Assembly (NCBI GenBank): GCA_010015805.1
Contig: ML978130.1
Span: 1,178,001-1,242,000, forward strand
From: Rhizodiscina lignyota
Lineage: Eukaryota; Ascomycota; Dothideomycetes; Aulographales; Rhizodiscinaceae
Length of the DNA: 64,000 bases
Direction: 5' to 3'
The translations under genes and the position numbers were made by a program. The notes under the pieces were generated by a model. It was not told the origin of the DNA, made no database searches, and saw only the letters and a program-made list of their open reading frames with translations. Of this stretch, positions 32,045 through 43,490 are shown piece by piece; position 1 is the first letter of the stretch, and every line of letters starts with the position of its first letter.

Positions 32045-33043
32045 ATGGGCGTTCGCTACATTTATACAAGAGAGCAATTAGAGCAGTACTTCAGTCGCAT
32101 TTCTATTCCTGAAAGCAAGCGTGTTTACAGTGTTTCATCTCTTTCAGATCCGGATAAACTCAATTTTCTCGATATTCTTCAAAAGCATCAGCTCGTCAAG
32201 GTACCTTGGGAAAACCTTACGCAACACTACTCATGGCACCGTGTCATCAACATCCGACCGACTTACCTCTTCAAGAAGATTGTCACTAAACCCGGAGTGG
32301 GAGGCTATTGTATGGAAGCCAATTACTTCTTCCACCTCATCTTGTACAATCTCGGCTTCGATGTGTACATGGCAGGCTCGCGAATCTATCACGCAGACAC
32401 GGGGCGGTACGGAGGTTGGACGCATGTAGTCAACATCGTTACTCTTGGCGACAAGAAATACTTACTTGATGGTGGCATGGGTCCGAACGGCCCTCACTGT
32501 CCCGTGCCCTTGGAACCGGGAGTGACTCTTACGCAGGTCGATCCGGGACGGATGCGGCTCGATTACGAGCCCATAGGACAAAATCTGGACCGTTCGCAGA
32601 AAATCTGGGTGTTCAAGCACAGCTACGATCACACCATGGAGCTGGAGCCAGTGTATTGCTTTACGGACCTGGAGTTCTTACCAGAGGACGTTGAGAGCAT
32701 GAATTTCGAACCGATGCTGGACAAACAGACCTTCTTCACTCACAAAGTTGTCTGCGTTCGCTTCACGACTGACAAAGAAACGGATACAGAGCTTGGACCA
32801 GGGTCTCCAAATGAAGTGGCCTTGGAGGGTGAAATAGATGGGTCATTGGCACTCAATCACGATGTATTGAAGTGGCGGAGGCGGGGCAATAAGGTTCTCG
32901 AGATACCATTGAAGACTGAAGAAGAGCGCTTGGCAGCTCTGAAGAGGTACTTTGGCATCTCTTTTGAGCCTGAGGATATTGAGTCGATCCATGGCACTGC
33001 GGCTCAGCTTGGCCCTGTAGCCAAACAGGGTGGGCCTGCATGA
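32045..33043 (+). CDS. Arylamine N-acetyltransferase (NAT family)
   Basis: 332 residues, no intron. Transfers acetyl (or malonyl, in some fungi) from CoA to aromatic amines and hydrazines; cytosolic. The cysteine-protease-like triad is visible: Cys in PGVGGYCMEANYFF (about residue 93), His in GWTHVVNIV (about 132) and Asp in YLLDGGMG (about 147). The N-terminal KVPWENLTQHY matches the family's FENL-type motif. The frame is open from 31997; the first ATG is 32045 (MGVRYIYTREQLEQYF). The length is typical of fungal NATs. In fungi such enzymes can detoxify plant or microbial amines, but the substrate cannot be read here. Confidence 0.93.
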   Translation: MGVRYIYTREQLEQYFSRISIPESKRVYSVSSLSDPDKLNFLDILQKHQLVKVPWENLTQHYSWHRVINIRPTYLFKKIVTKPGVGGYCMEANYFFHLILYNLGFDVYMAGSRIYHADTGRYGGWTHVVNIVTLGDKKYLLDGGMGPNGPHCPVPLEPGVTLTQVDPGRMRLDYEPIGQNLDRSQKIWVFKHSYDHTMELEPVYCFTDLEFLPEDVESMNFEPMLDKQTFFTHKVVCVRFTTDKETDTELGPGSPNEVALEGEIDGSLALNHDVLKWRRRGNKVLEIPLKTEEERLAALKRYFGISFEPEDIESIHGTAAQLGPVAKQGGPA

Positions 33044-34280
33044 AGAAGTCCGCATGCAATGGTGTCTCAACTTCTGGGACCGATGGCGACATAGACTAGC
33101 CGTTTCTTGATTCGACTTCTAGACTTCTTGGGCGGCCTTGGAGGATGTCGCATTGTACACGAGAGTTGGCCATTGTGGGGACGCATTGGCAGATGACCGA
33201 AAATTCGCTTCCCCCGGTTTTCATTTTCTCTACTAGAGCTCTACGGGGCAGAGAATATTCTATTGATGATCAGGAAGAGTAATATTAGCCGCAGAGCCTT
33301 CTTGATCGTCACCCTCTTGCAATTTCATCTTCGGATTCCAGAGGTCATCTTTAGTCCCTTTCGCCATATCGGTCGACCGACATACGGAGAACGACGCTAC
33401 CGCTGCAAAGAGGGCAGCGTGGTAGTCACTTGGGCCCTGCAGTCTTTCCAACTTCCTTCACCTTCATTCCATGATTCCATTCCGCGGATCCCACAAGTTC
33501 ACCACAGTCAGCAGTGAGGACAACGGTGCGTCCGGCCCCTGCAACCACGAGCGTTAGCGGGCATTACCCGGAGATAATTGCGGCTAGCGAGTCAAGATTT
33601 ACCCCGTGCCCGCTTCCCCAGACTGAGGTGGACCCACTTCTTCCCCCAGCCTTTTCCATCACGCGAAACCATTTCACGGCAAAGCGCTCACTCCTCTCTT
33701 GACCGATCGGCATTATCGTTCGACGCCCAACCGGTACCAGCCTCCCACCCGTCTCACCGATTGGCCAACCATGGCCGTGGCTCGTCGCCATCCGCGGCTG
33801 CCTCATGTCCGCTGCCGAATTCTCGTTGCTCATTGGGCTTTCGTGACGCTTTCACTCCACTCTGGTCTAGATTATCTTCCCCAGGTGACGAGTCAGTAAC
33901 TCCATGTTAGCTTGAGCGTTCACGCACGTTGTCCCGCTTGCATGCTCGCGGAGCTGTTCCACTGATTGGGCCAAAAAGAACGCGACGCGTTGTTGTCTGC
34001 CCTATCCATCGACCTCGTCCAATGTTTCATATGCCGGGCGGAGTTCTAACCGGGATCTCACTCGTTCAATCTGAAAAATACCCTTAGTCCTCTCGGTTCT
34101 CCACGATTCAGTTTGTTCTCGTTCCCCGCTCTCAGTAAGCGGTTTGGTAGGTCCCATAAGTACGGGTCTGTTCGTACTCTTGTCACTGCACCTCGCTTCT
34201 TCAGTGACTCTCCAACCTAGCACATCTAGAGCAGGTATTTCGTTTGATCTACACTTTGTTATCAACTCTAATCGGACGTC
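33044..34280. other. Intergenic, upstream region of the sugar transporter
   Basis: 1.24 kb. Overlapping short ORFs on both strands have no support. It includes a TCCGCGGA palindrome near 33482. Probably a long promoter or 5' UTR of the transporter. Confidence 0.45.
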
Positions 34281-36223
34281 ATGTTCAAAAAGAAGCGAGA
34301 TACAGAGGCCCAAGAGGTTGGGGCCCACGCGGCAGAGGGAAACAATTACAATTTCATGGTCGTCTTCTTCGCGGCCCTTGGATCCTTCACATATGGCTAC
34401 AACTCATCTATTATCGGATCTGTCTTCGGACTGCCGGCATTCTTCGATTACTTCGACATCTCACTCACTGGTCCCAACGCACAGAAAGGAAACGATTATA
34501 TCGGAGGTAGGACTTGCTCTCTTCGACGGCAAGGTTCTTCGCTGACTCTTCTTTCTTAGCTGCGAATGGCTTATTTGCCGGCGGTGGGGTCATTGGAGCG
34601 CTCTTGATCGCGCCATCCTTGAATAGACTGGGTCGAAAACTTACAATCCAAATCATCTGCGCTGTCTGTGTCGTCTCTGCTGCGATTCAAGGTGGCTCAG
34701 TGCACATCGCTATGTTCTTGGTTGGTAAGTAACCCTACTAGTCAAATTCATTGAAAAGGTGCACTAATTTGCTGCTTCAGGTCGCTTCCTCAACGGCTTT
34801 GGAGTTGGCATGATGCAAGTATCAGTTCCAATCTACCAATCAGAGTTATCTCCGGCGAAGCAGCGAGGCCGTCTTGTTGGTGCGCATGGTGTGCTCATTG
34901 TCTGCGGTTATGTAAGGATTGATGCTGAGCCCCCTGATTATGTTAAATTTGCTAATTCGACTTGAAAGGGTATGGCTGCTTGGACTGGCTTGGGCTGCTT
35001 CTTTGCAGTAGACCAGGTTCAGTGGCGCCTTTGCTTGAGCCTGCAAATTGTGGCACCACTAGCTCTTCTAATCGGATCTCCCTGGCTCCCAGAATCTCCG
35101 CGATGGCTTTTGTCACATAACAGGGAGCAAGAAGGTCTCGAGGTTCTTGAACGGCTGCACGTCCGTCCCGGTGACCCGACCGCTATTGCCGCCAAGGAAG
35201 AATACTACCAGATTCGAAAGCAGATTGAACTCGAAAACCAAACCGGCGTTACGTCGCTGTGGGGCATGCTGCAGAGAAGGTCTTACCGCAAACGCATTCT
35301 TTGTGGACTCTTGGTGCAGTAAGTAGCTCTACTCTTCAAAAGGGTCGGCAAGCGTGCTAAAGAAGAATCTTCCAGATGTGCAGCGCAATCGACGGGTGTC
35401 CTTGTCATCAACAACTATCAAGTGCTTCTCTACAATAATTTGGGACTCTTTGGATGGCTTCCGCTGCTCCTTTACGCCATTTATACCAGCTGGGCTGCCT
35501 TCATGAACTGGGTCAACTCAATGCTACTCGATAGACTGGGGCGCAAGCCAATTATCATTTTCGGTCTCTCTGGATGTATCGCTATGATGTGCATCGAAAC
35601 CGCAATGGTCGCAGAGTACGCAGGAACAGGGAACCGAGCAGGTACGTGGCGAAGCCTAAACATAAAGCGATTTACCGCTGACAACATACAGGTAATGCGA
35701 TGGGTGTCCTCTTCCTCTTCCTGTTTGTCACATTCTACGGCGGAAGCCAGGATGCTAGTAGCTACGTCTACTGTGCAGAAATTTTCCCAACTGGAGTGAG
35801 AGCGCAAGGATTAGGAACCTCCATCGCCGGATTGTTCGCATCGGTGAGTAGCCTTGTCAGGCTAAGAAATCCTCCGCTAACCATTCGGTTGTGTTGTAGA
35901 CCCTGCTGTACACCGAAGCCGCTCCGGTTGCATTCGCAGATGTCGGTTGGAAGTACTACCTCGTCTTTATCCTCGTACCCGCTGCTTGCGTCCCGCTCCA
36001 GTACATTTTCCTTCCCGAAACAAACGGCCTAGCGCTCGAGGAAATTGCTGCGAAATTCGGCGATGAAGTTGCTGTCGACTTGTCGCATTTGAGCGAGGAG
36101 AGGCGGAGAGCACTCGATGAGAGTCTCATGGCTGTTGGGGTGGATCTTGTTGGAACTCCACCCAGTGATGTTGAGGGCAAGATTCATACGTCAGTGGAAG
36201 AAAAATCTGAGGTCATCATCTGA
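34281..36223 (+). CDS. MFS sugar transporter (SP family)
   Basis: Seven exons: 34281..34506, 34560..34724, 34781..34911, 34969..35318, 35376..35641, 35692..35843, 35900..36223; introns 50-57 bp; 537 residues. Twelve-helix proton-coupled sugar or polyol permease of the plasma membrane. Signatures: GSFTYGYNSSIIGSV in helix 1, NRLGRK after helix 2, RFLNGFGVGMMQVSVPIYQSE (family PETER-like loop as PAKQRGRL), PESPRWLL, DRLGRKP in the second half, and FLPETNGLALEEI near the C terminus. All introns have clean donors and acceptors and preserve phase. The C-terminal cytosolic tail is acidic. Substrate not assignable from sequence. Confidence 0.93.
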
Positions 36224-36494
36224 GATTCATTATCACGCCCGGTGGACCCTTTTGATTCAGTCTGATACCACTTGTGTAAGCTGGTTGTACACGGCCAATA
36301 TTAATATGTCCAAGGAAATACAAGGCCAACAGCGCTGAACTTCCAGTCTCGACTTGCATGCTTCATGATTCAGTTTCTTTTTGAGTGATGAATTTCTCGC
36401 CACAGCACTGTGCCATGATCAGTTCTTGTACAGTTTAATACTCTTCAACGAGAATCACGAACCGCCACTCCATTAATGACCATCAACAAAGCCT

Positions 36495-37889
36495 TCATAA
36501 GCCGAATGGATACGTCTCGTTAGCACTTAGTTCTTCCTTTGGCTGCGCAATCTCGAATGCTTTGACGGCTTCCGTTCGATCGAACCACACCAGTGCATCG
36601 AATTGCCGCGGCAGAATGGCCTTGCTGTAATGACTATATCTCTCGGTATCGGGCCGATATATGACTCCAATAAACCGCTCGAGTCGCGGCTGCATTAGCG
36701 CCTCTCGGACTTCGTCGTTCTCCGGTCTGTTACGGAGGTCCAACAGAAAACTCGGAATACCGGTGTCGTGCATGATGTGCTCGTAGCTGTCTTCACGCGA
36801 CGGGTTCACTTGCTTGATGCGCATCGGTTCATCCCAATTATCAGCCGCTGCTACGGTGCTGTCATTGCCGCCATGAGTGCTGCAGCCGATAATGGTGACG
36901 TCTTCCGGCGAATCCTTGAAGTGCTGCTTGCATAATTGGCCGATGTTGTGCTCGCCTCGCGACTGTCCCATGCTCGTGTATCTCGCATCACCAACATGCG
37001 AATTGTGCGCCCATATAACAGCTTTTGCTCCAGGTTTGACCTTTAGCAGCAACCGCAAGGTTTCGAACATATGGCCATCGCGCAAGTTCCAAGAATCCTC
37101 GTCGGCGTAGTACATAGCACGGTAGTACTGCTCCGAATCCTTGACCGTACGAGCATTCATCTCAGCATCGAGAAAGTCGTCTCCGTCATGCATTGCGAGA
37201 GTCAAGCGTTTAGCAAGCAACTGGCGGAGCATTTCGACGACGCCTTTCTCGCATGGTGCGTAACCCTTGTTGAGCGCAACGCGGCCATATCGCGCTGGGT
37301 TCTCAACCCAAGGCTCCAAGCAACCATACCGTTTGCGAGCGATCGCAGCTGTCTCCGGGTCGCGTTCTTCCAAGTACTCTATCACGGCCTTGATGCTTGC
37401 TCCCATGCTGTAAAGGTCCAGGCCGTACACGCCGGCTCGCTTGTTCGGGGGCAGATGCGCATTGTGCTCTCGCAACCAGTCTACGAATTCTTGCATCTCC
37501 TTGTTTCTCCACATCCATCGTGGGAAATGCTTGAAGATTGGTTCACGAGCGACACTCTTTGGCGCAGGATTGCTTCGGACAAAGCGATCGACGGCACGTA
37601 CGTCGGGCCAGTCTCCTTCGATGCCCACGACGTTGAAGCCATGGTGGGAGATTAGACGCTGGGTGATGGCTGCACGAGCTCGATAGAACTCTGATGTACC
37701 GTGACTGGACCATATATCAGCCTCAGCCTCAGCATTTGTTATCTGCCGATTATCTTACCTAGCGTCTCCTATCAGAACCACCCTTGATTTGGCAAACTTG
37801 TCGAAGCAGGGTCCGAATGCAGCATCATCAATGCCCGGGAGCTTCTGCGCTGCGCTTTTGACGGTTTCTGCAACTGTACGAGTCATCAT
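36495..37889 (-). CDS. Erythromycin-esterase-family protein
   Basis: Exons 37759..37889 and 36495..37704 with a 54-bp intron; 446 residues. The family is defined by bacterial EreA/EreB but has many fungal members of unknown role. Conserved elements visible: LIGDASHGTSEFYRARA (formed across the intron, His about residue 46), GIEGDWPD with the family Glu, and KAVIWAHNSHVGDAR (about residue 270). The start is at tandem ATGs (37889 or 37886). No signal peptide, so probably cytosolic. A macrolide substrate should not be assumed in a fungus; a generic hydrolase on a natural product or an amidohydrolase-like role is equally possible. Confidence 0.9.
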
Positions 37890-38378
37890 GAACCGGATTG
37901 AGTTGAAAGAAGGTCATGATTGTCTCGAATTGATCGTATGAGACTTGAAAACTTCATCCTGGTACCGGGTTGTCAAAGTGACGTAACTGGCGGTCAATTG
38001 CCCAATTCGTGCAATTCATGAACAAAGCGAAACAACAACTTCCATGCTATTGACGCACTATCTAGAATGAAAATAGCCGGAGCTATTTTCATTCTAGATG
38101 GAGAGAGCACAAAGTCGTCTAGATGAGAAAAAAAAGATTGACGAGGGACTTGGCAAAAACAGCGCACCTTCAACACGTGAACAAAGCAATAATTAGCGTT
38201 TCGAACATTTACAGCAATAAGTATTCATAAAAAAAAAGATTTCTAATTTAAAGAGATTTATCATCATATTGCAAGTATCATCGATGTTTTTGTTGATTCC
38301 GTACCCTATCTTAATTATCAAGGAAACCCTAACCCTGCTGCTGATAGAGCTCTTCTCTTCATTCAACCCCCGATATTT
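37890..38378. other. Intergenic with a perfect hairpin
   Basis: 489 bp between the esterase-like gene start and the methyltransferase stop. AT-rich; contains the 18-bp hairpin listed separately. A lone ccctaaccct near 38326 is not a telomeric array. Confidence 0.5.
38060..38099. repeat. Perfect 18-bp inverted repeat with 4-nt loop
   Basis: Arms 38060..38077 and 38082..38099 are exact reverse complements (atctagaatgaaaatagc) around the loop cgga. It lies 171 bp upstream of the erythromycin-esterase-like ATG and about 280 bp past the end of the methyltransferase gene in genome order. It could form a strong cruciform or RNA hairpin; function unknown. Confidence 0.85.
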
Positions 38379-39170
38379 CTACTTCCAACATACAATCTCT
38401 CCGTGTAGGATTCCAAACCATCCATCCTCATTATCCACCCAATCTTTCCATCCCTTCGCCGCCTCTTCTAGCTCTTCCTTCGTCGCGTAGCCCCCTTCCA
38501 CCGCAATAGTCGCAGATCCACTGCTCGTCACCCGCGATCCATGTGTTCCCCCCCAATATCTCCGCTCTTCCGGGGTGCTGAAACACCACGTCCCAGTGCT
38601 CTTTTGGATTCGAGCCCTGTCGAATCCCGCCTGTGCGGCCCAAGCATGAATTGCCCTGCCTGGATGCGGATTGCCTCCTTTCGCAGATGCAATATCCACG
38701 GCCAGTTTGTACCACTTGGCCACACCCTCGTTCTCCGGATACCAAATTAGATCAGCAGATTCGCGGGCTGCGACAATGGATTTTGTGACCCGCCGCATCT
38801 CACGGAGAGCCTGGACGGGGTCCGCCACATGCTGCAGCACCTGGTGCACGTGGACAATGTCGAAAGAGTTGTCGGGGAAATTAAGGGCATGTATGTCGCC
38901 CACACGGAAATCGATGTTGGTGACTCCTTCACGAGCGGCGAGAGCGCGAGCTTGATCAAGAGGATCTGACACATATTCAATGCCCGTGACGTGACCCTGG
39001 GGTACTCGGCGAGCAAAGTCGACGCTGATTGAGCCTGGACCGCATCCAATATCTAGGATTTTCATATCAGGTTTAATATGTGGGAGTAGGTATGAGCAAG
39101 AATTAGTCGCAGTACGCCAGCCATGCGTTTGGACGACAGCGGCGGAGTGGTCAGTTGTGTAGACTGCCAT
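38379..39170 (-). CDS. SAM-dependent methyltransferase (class I, UbiE/Methyltransf-type)
   Basis: 263 residues, no intron. Motif I ILDIGCGPGSISVDFA (about residue 38) binds S-adenosylmethionine. It is followed by GIEYVSDPLDQARALA (acidic loop), DFRVGDIHALNFPDNSFD (motifs II/post-I) and VHVHQVLQHVADPVQALREM, which is typical of small-molecule or quinone methyltransferases. The frame is open to 39197, but the first ATG is 39170 (MAVYTTDHSA). The C-terminal helices form a substrate lid in this family. Substrate unknown. It lies tail-side of the esterase-like gene, with which no functional link can be shown. Confidence 0.92.
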   Translation of the reverse strand: MAVYTTDHSAAVVQTHGWRTATNSCSYLLPHIKPDMKILDIGCGPGSISVDFARRVPQGHVTGIEYVSDPLDQARALAAREGVTNIDFRVGDIHALNFPDNSFDIVHVHQVLQHVADPVQALREMRRVTKSIVAARESADLIWYPENEGVAKWYKLAVDIASAKGGNPHPGRAIHAWAAQAGFDRARIQKSTGTWCFSTPEERRYWGGTHGSRVTSSGSATIAVEGGYATKEELEEAAKGWKDWVDNEDGWFGILHGEIVCWK

Positions 39171-39976
39171 TGTGAAGCCAATGGCTGATGACTTCAAAAG
39201 GCGGCGAGCCCCTGAGGTATGTTAGTGAGACGATGAACATGGTCTCGGCGAGGCAAAGGTCCCGAATCCAGACTTCACGATACTTACCAGTCTGTTGAGA
39301 AAGTGGAAGGGCTTTCCTATGTAATATGATGCCGGACAGTGATCCACTTTCAGACTATTGAACGTTGAACGTTTTGTGTGGAGTCTCACACCAACAAATC
39401 GGAGAATTTTGTAATGTACTAAGACGAAACTGCTATCTCTTTATTTCAATGAAAATTGGAGGGAAGACATAAGGATTCTAAAAGTACCGGCCGTTCGGAT
39501 GCTTTGATGGCTCAACTCCGCGATCGCGCGGTCCTTTGTGCCGCGCAAGCCCATGATTGGCTGATCTGCGGAGTTCAGACCTCAAGTCCGTAGTTAAAAC
39601 GGCAGCAGCTATGTAAAGAACCAAATGTACCCAAAACAGCTTGATGGCGACCAATATTTCTACTCTAAGTATATATTTTGATTAGTTCTCTCATACATCT
39701 AACAAAGGAACTGCAGACCAGATGAGTATATTCAGAGCAATCATAAAAACACAATTATCATTAAGTGCTGCTGCCCCACCGGCAGTACAGGCTATCTATA
39801 TCCGCTCCAAAAATTCAAATATCAATTCTTTTGGTGCACTCCGACGCTTTACTTTTGCAAGAAGATGCATACAATGATGAAAAGATCAAAAAGAAGAACA
39901 TGGACTCCTGAGATATATGCCGCTCAAACAAATGCAATCATGAAAAGGGGATAACGATAAATGAGGAGGCGATCGA
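39171..39976. other. Intergenic; no supported gene
   Basis: 806 bp, AT-rich, between the methyltransferase start and the aspartyl protease stop. Nothing recognised. Confidence 0.45.
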
Positions 39977-41610
39977 TCATAGCAGGACCATTAGCATGCC
40001 CGAAACTCCTGATGCAAGAGTCAGGCCAGTGGCCATGAGACCAATGAATGAAGCAGATGGTGGTTGGATGACGCTTGCTGCACCGGTGAATGACGGGAGT
40101 AGTGGCATAGTCGGACCAACAGAGGTGGAAAAGGTGCCAGTGCCAACCAAGCTGCCATTCACATTGATCGGAGATGTTATAGCTTTTGAGGGCGTGGGCT
40201 CCCTGTAATTGCCGGTAGCAGTGGAAGTGACGCCGGGAATGTCGCTGCCAGTGATCTCTTCGATGTCTGGCTCGCCGGTCGCATTGAACACTGTCTGCGC
40301 GATCGCGAGTATCTTGTTATCAAAGTCGTAGACGAAGTAAGCAGAGCGCATGAAAGAGTCGCCAAGGATGTAGTCCGATGAACCATCTGCCACCGGGCCT
40401 ACGTTCCATTGGCAGATTGGAGTGTCGTTTTTGATGTTTGTCCCAGCCAGATCACCCGGTGCAAACGGTCTGAGGAGCTGCGAAATCGGGACTTTGATGA
40501 CAGGTCCATCGGCATTACCGAAACCAAACGTCAGAGCGGCGCCTTCGTCATCAAATTTCTGAGCGGAATCGCAGGGTAGATATCCCCCAGCGAGCGAATC
40601 GTCAGTCAGCACGCCGGCTGCCTCGGCTGTTGCCAGATAGAGGTCTTTGGGAAGGCTGAGAGAAGTAGACCCAGAGTCGGGAACGACTGCAGTTTTAAGA
40701 CCTTTTGCGAGAATAGTAGCATTGTTTTTGTTAATAATGCCCACATTGTCAAGAGTGACGACCGTGTCTTGTGTTATTTCACCGAAGTCCGGGTCCGGCT
40801 GGATCGGAAGAGCAACGAGTTCGCCCTCGTATTTCGACTGATCAAAAAATTGTTAGAAAAAGGACATTACTACGTCTTAATGCTCATACCTTGTCAACCG
40901 CTCCCCACAGGATGGAGCCTGTGCTTGACTCTGTGACTGTTTAACGTTCATTTTCTGGCATGGATATTGTGGCACTTACCAACACCATTCAACCACAGAC
41001 TGTATGATTCTGTCGCGATAAGGCCCTGCTTCTTCATTTGCTGTGCAATGCTCAGATGAGTACCGTTGAACGTCTCGCTCCTGGCCTTCGGGCCAACGCC
41101 AATGATACCCTCGAAAGGTACGCTCTGCAAGCCCTTGGGAATTTGCGAGACCTTGGAGAGGCCCATTACCATTCCTTCAATAGTTTGCTGGCCAAGGCCT
41201 AAGCTATCGGTAAAATAGTCGCCAGTAATATTAGTGGTATCTGCATATGGAATGCCGAATTTGCCTTTCGCGACTGTTCTATACGTATCCGAAGCGGAAG
41301 GATCGAAGGTACCCTCGGTGCATTCGGTATTGTTACGAGTGCATTCGGTGGATTCTTTGTACGGAAACCAGAGTTCGTTACTCCCAGTGTCCACTTGGAG
41401 CATAACTGATTGAGGTGGGGAGCCGATGGTGACAGGGATGAGATATAGCAAGGCATCTTGCGCATTTTCGATCGGCGACTCGAGATAACCACGAGGCTTG
41501 AGGCGGGATCTCGCTGTTGAGGATCTTTCGACTTTGAAGTCGAGCTGTACAGCTGCAGCTGTGAAATCGAGGAGCTCCCAAAGGACGACGAACTGGATTG
41601 GGGAGCGCAT
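39977..41610 (-). CDS. Aspartyl protease (pepsin A1 family), secreted and probably GPI-anchored
   Basis: Exons 40980..41610, 40890..40936 and 39977..40837; introns of 43 and 52 bp; 512 residues. Yapsin/Sap-like endopeptidase. Both catalytic motifs are present: LQVDTGSNELWF (about residue 80) and VVPDSGSTSLSLP (about residue 265). ILWGAVDKSKYEGEL, which needs both introns removed, is the typical central strand. The N terminus is hydrophobic after MRSPIQ and serves as a signal sequence. The C terminus has a Ser/Thr/Pro-rich linker and a hydrophobic end (FIGLMATGLTLASG), which fits GPI anchoring to membrane or wall. The frame is open upstream to 41652, but 41610 is the first ATG. Confidence 0.93.
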
Positions 41611-42717
41611 GTTGAGCTTGAGATTGAACGCCAAAAAACTAGTATGCAACAAAATGATATAATATGAATGCTAGAATGCGATGAGCAGATTAGATGTTAA
41701 ATGGAATGAAGGTTACAAAGATCACGCTGGTGTGTGAAGAAGACGAACTGGCCATACTGTAGACTTTGACACAGATATATAATGGATACAAAGATGAAGT
41801 ATCGTCAGCGCACTAACAGTTGACTTCTCGTCTGGGCTGTGTTGACGAACTGCAAAATGGAATTTTGCGGGCACAGTCTCACTGGCTTGCGAGAGGTTGA
41901 AACAGGATCGTGGAGCAGGGGGAGATGGTCTATGAGGCTCGCGGCACGCTGCAGGCACAGCATGTTGTCAGGTCCAGTTTGCATGCATGACCAAAAATTA
42001 CTCGCGCTACTTTGTACCGTACTTTCCGGCTGTACTGGAACTGCGCTAAGGGGATACGCTAGCCATCTCAGGTAGGAAAGTGGATATCTTCATATGGCAA
42101 CTTATAGAAGAGTAAGTCCATGGATGTCTGTGCACATCTATCGTATTGGTCACATCAAAAGCCGTGCACACTTAGCGCAGTTCCAGTACAGCCGGAAAGT
42201 ACGGTAAGGCCTTGGACTTTTATCCACTCTCAGCTTCGTTCTCCACGCGTCGAACCAGCTTGCGAGAATCGTCGGCGCCATCTGAGCTTGATCCTGAGGC
42301 GAAATGCTAAGTTAAGGAAAAAGACACGCTTGCGGCAACTTTTAGGGTTACGGCCCGTGAACAGTCTCACTCGCAGCTGGCATGCGAGAATCGTGCCAGT
42401 GCAACAAAACGCCAGCGCAGGTGATTGTTGCAAGAGAAGGTCTGTATTTAGAAGCGCGGCGCGGGCTCGGCTAAATTCACGCCGACAACAACTGAGGAAA
42501 CGTTTGAACGCCGAACTGAACTGTTTGCCTTCCACTAACTACGCACTCCATACGTCTAGTGCAAGCCATCGCTATGCCTTCTCAACAGCTGTGCTAGCGA
42601 CGGCGACAATGAAGCTGGGTCAGCCTCATCCTCCACCAGCTTTTGTTGACGACGCCTCCATTGTGTGCTCCGTTCACCGACTCAATCCGCAGCTGTCTCT
42701 GCAGGAGCTGAAGAACC
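41611..42717. other. Divergent intergenic region containing a long inverted repeat
   Basis: 1.1 kb between the outward-facing protease and F-box-like genes. It contains the 36-bp inverted repeat listed separately. The ORF at 42120..42725 crosses one arm of the repeat and overlaps the next gene's start in another frame; I do not consider it coding. Confidence 0.5.
42015..42206. repeat. Perfect 36-bp inverted repeat with 120-bp spacer
   Basis: The arm at 42015..42050 (begins taccgtactttccgg, ends ctgcgctaag) is an exact reverse complement of 42171..42206. No matching target-site duplication is visible at the outer edges, and the spacer has no ORF. It could be a foldback element, a paired regulatory site in the divergent promoter, or the source of a hairpin RNA. 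Confidence 0.9.
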
Positions 42718-43490
42718 ATGGCTAACAGCACCGAGACATTGGCTGTGCAGCGTGCCCTTTTGATGCCAGAGGTTCTCTCTGCCATATTCAAGTGGATCCA
42801 TGAAGATAACGCCAGCTTCTGGTATGCCAAAGACGGACACCGAGACACTCATTATCGGTACGGTCGAGAAGGTGTTCTGGTACGATGTGGTCTCGTCAAC
42901 AGGCTCTGGTTCAAAGAGGCTATGCGCTGTCTGTGGATGGAGCCCAATGTTGGTTTCTTTAGGCAATGCAATCTGCCTGCACTCTTCGCAAAAATCAACC
43001 CTTCACGCCGTCAGTTTTACGCCGACTTCATCAAAAAGGCCGTCCTTGTCACCATCAGCGACAGTCGTGACCCAGATAGTCCTCTCTGTGCCGTCATTTT
43101 TCCGAAGCTTGAAGCGTTGAAATTGGTCCTGGATGGTTATTGTGACGGGTTTTACGTGCCAAAGGTCAATTGTCCTAAGCTGACGAACCTTGAGATTGAT
43201 CCACCATATGAGTCGGAGCCAGAAGAATCTTTCGGTATCACAAGAGATGAGATGGACATAATTTTGGATCAGATTCCTGTGAGTCCCATTCACCTTTCCA
43301 ATCGTCATGAATCATTTGCACTGATCACGATAATTAGAATGTATTCCCCTCTCTTGAATACATCAGCTTCTTGAACTGCGTCAAGATCAACTCTGGGGCT
43401 CTCAAACATTTAGCTGAACGTCTTCCTCATTTTAAAGACCTCGATGAGTCTGAAGTGCGAACAAGCACGGAAGATGACTCCGACGGTTGA
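42718..43490 (+). CDS. F-box-like protein
   Basis: Exons 42718..43278 and 43338..43490 with a 59-bp intron; 237 residues. The N-terminal LLMPEVLSAIFKWIHEDN followed by LVNRLWFKEAMRCLW (about residues 14-75) has the pattern of a degenerate F-box, which recruits substrates to SCF ubiquitin ligases through Skp1. A leucine-rich stretch follows (FPKLEALKLVLDGY, CPKLTNLEIDP, FPSLEYISFLNCVKI), like the LRR part of fungal F-box proteins, but it is short. The acidic C terminus ends EDDSDG. The splice removes an in-frame extension and links QIP to NVFPSLEY. Such genes are numerous and variable in ascomycetes. Confidence 0.75.

Noticed and set aside
33482-33489. TCCGCGGA as a drug-response element
   Set aside because: Matches the PDRE consensus, but it lies about 800 bp from a sugar transporter and far from the ABC pump; a single 8-bp match is expected by chance.
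37071-37655. 194-codon plus-strand ORF
   Set aside because: Antisense to the conserved esterase-family coding exon; no start context or domain.
38326-38336. ccctaaccct as telomeric repeat
   Set aside because: Fewer than two units and surrounded by ordinary sequence and genes on both sides.
42120-42725. 201-codon plus-strand ORF
   Set aside because: Runs through one arm of the inverted repeat and overlaps the start of the F-box-like gene in another frame; composition is Arg/Ser/Leu-rich without a pattern.
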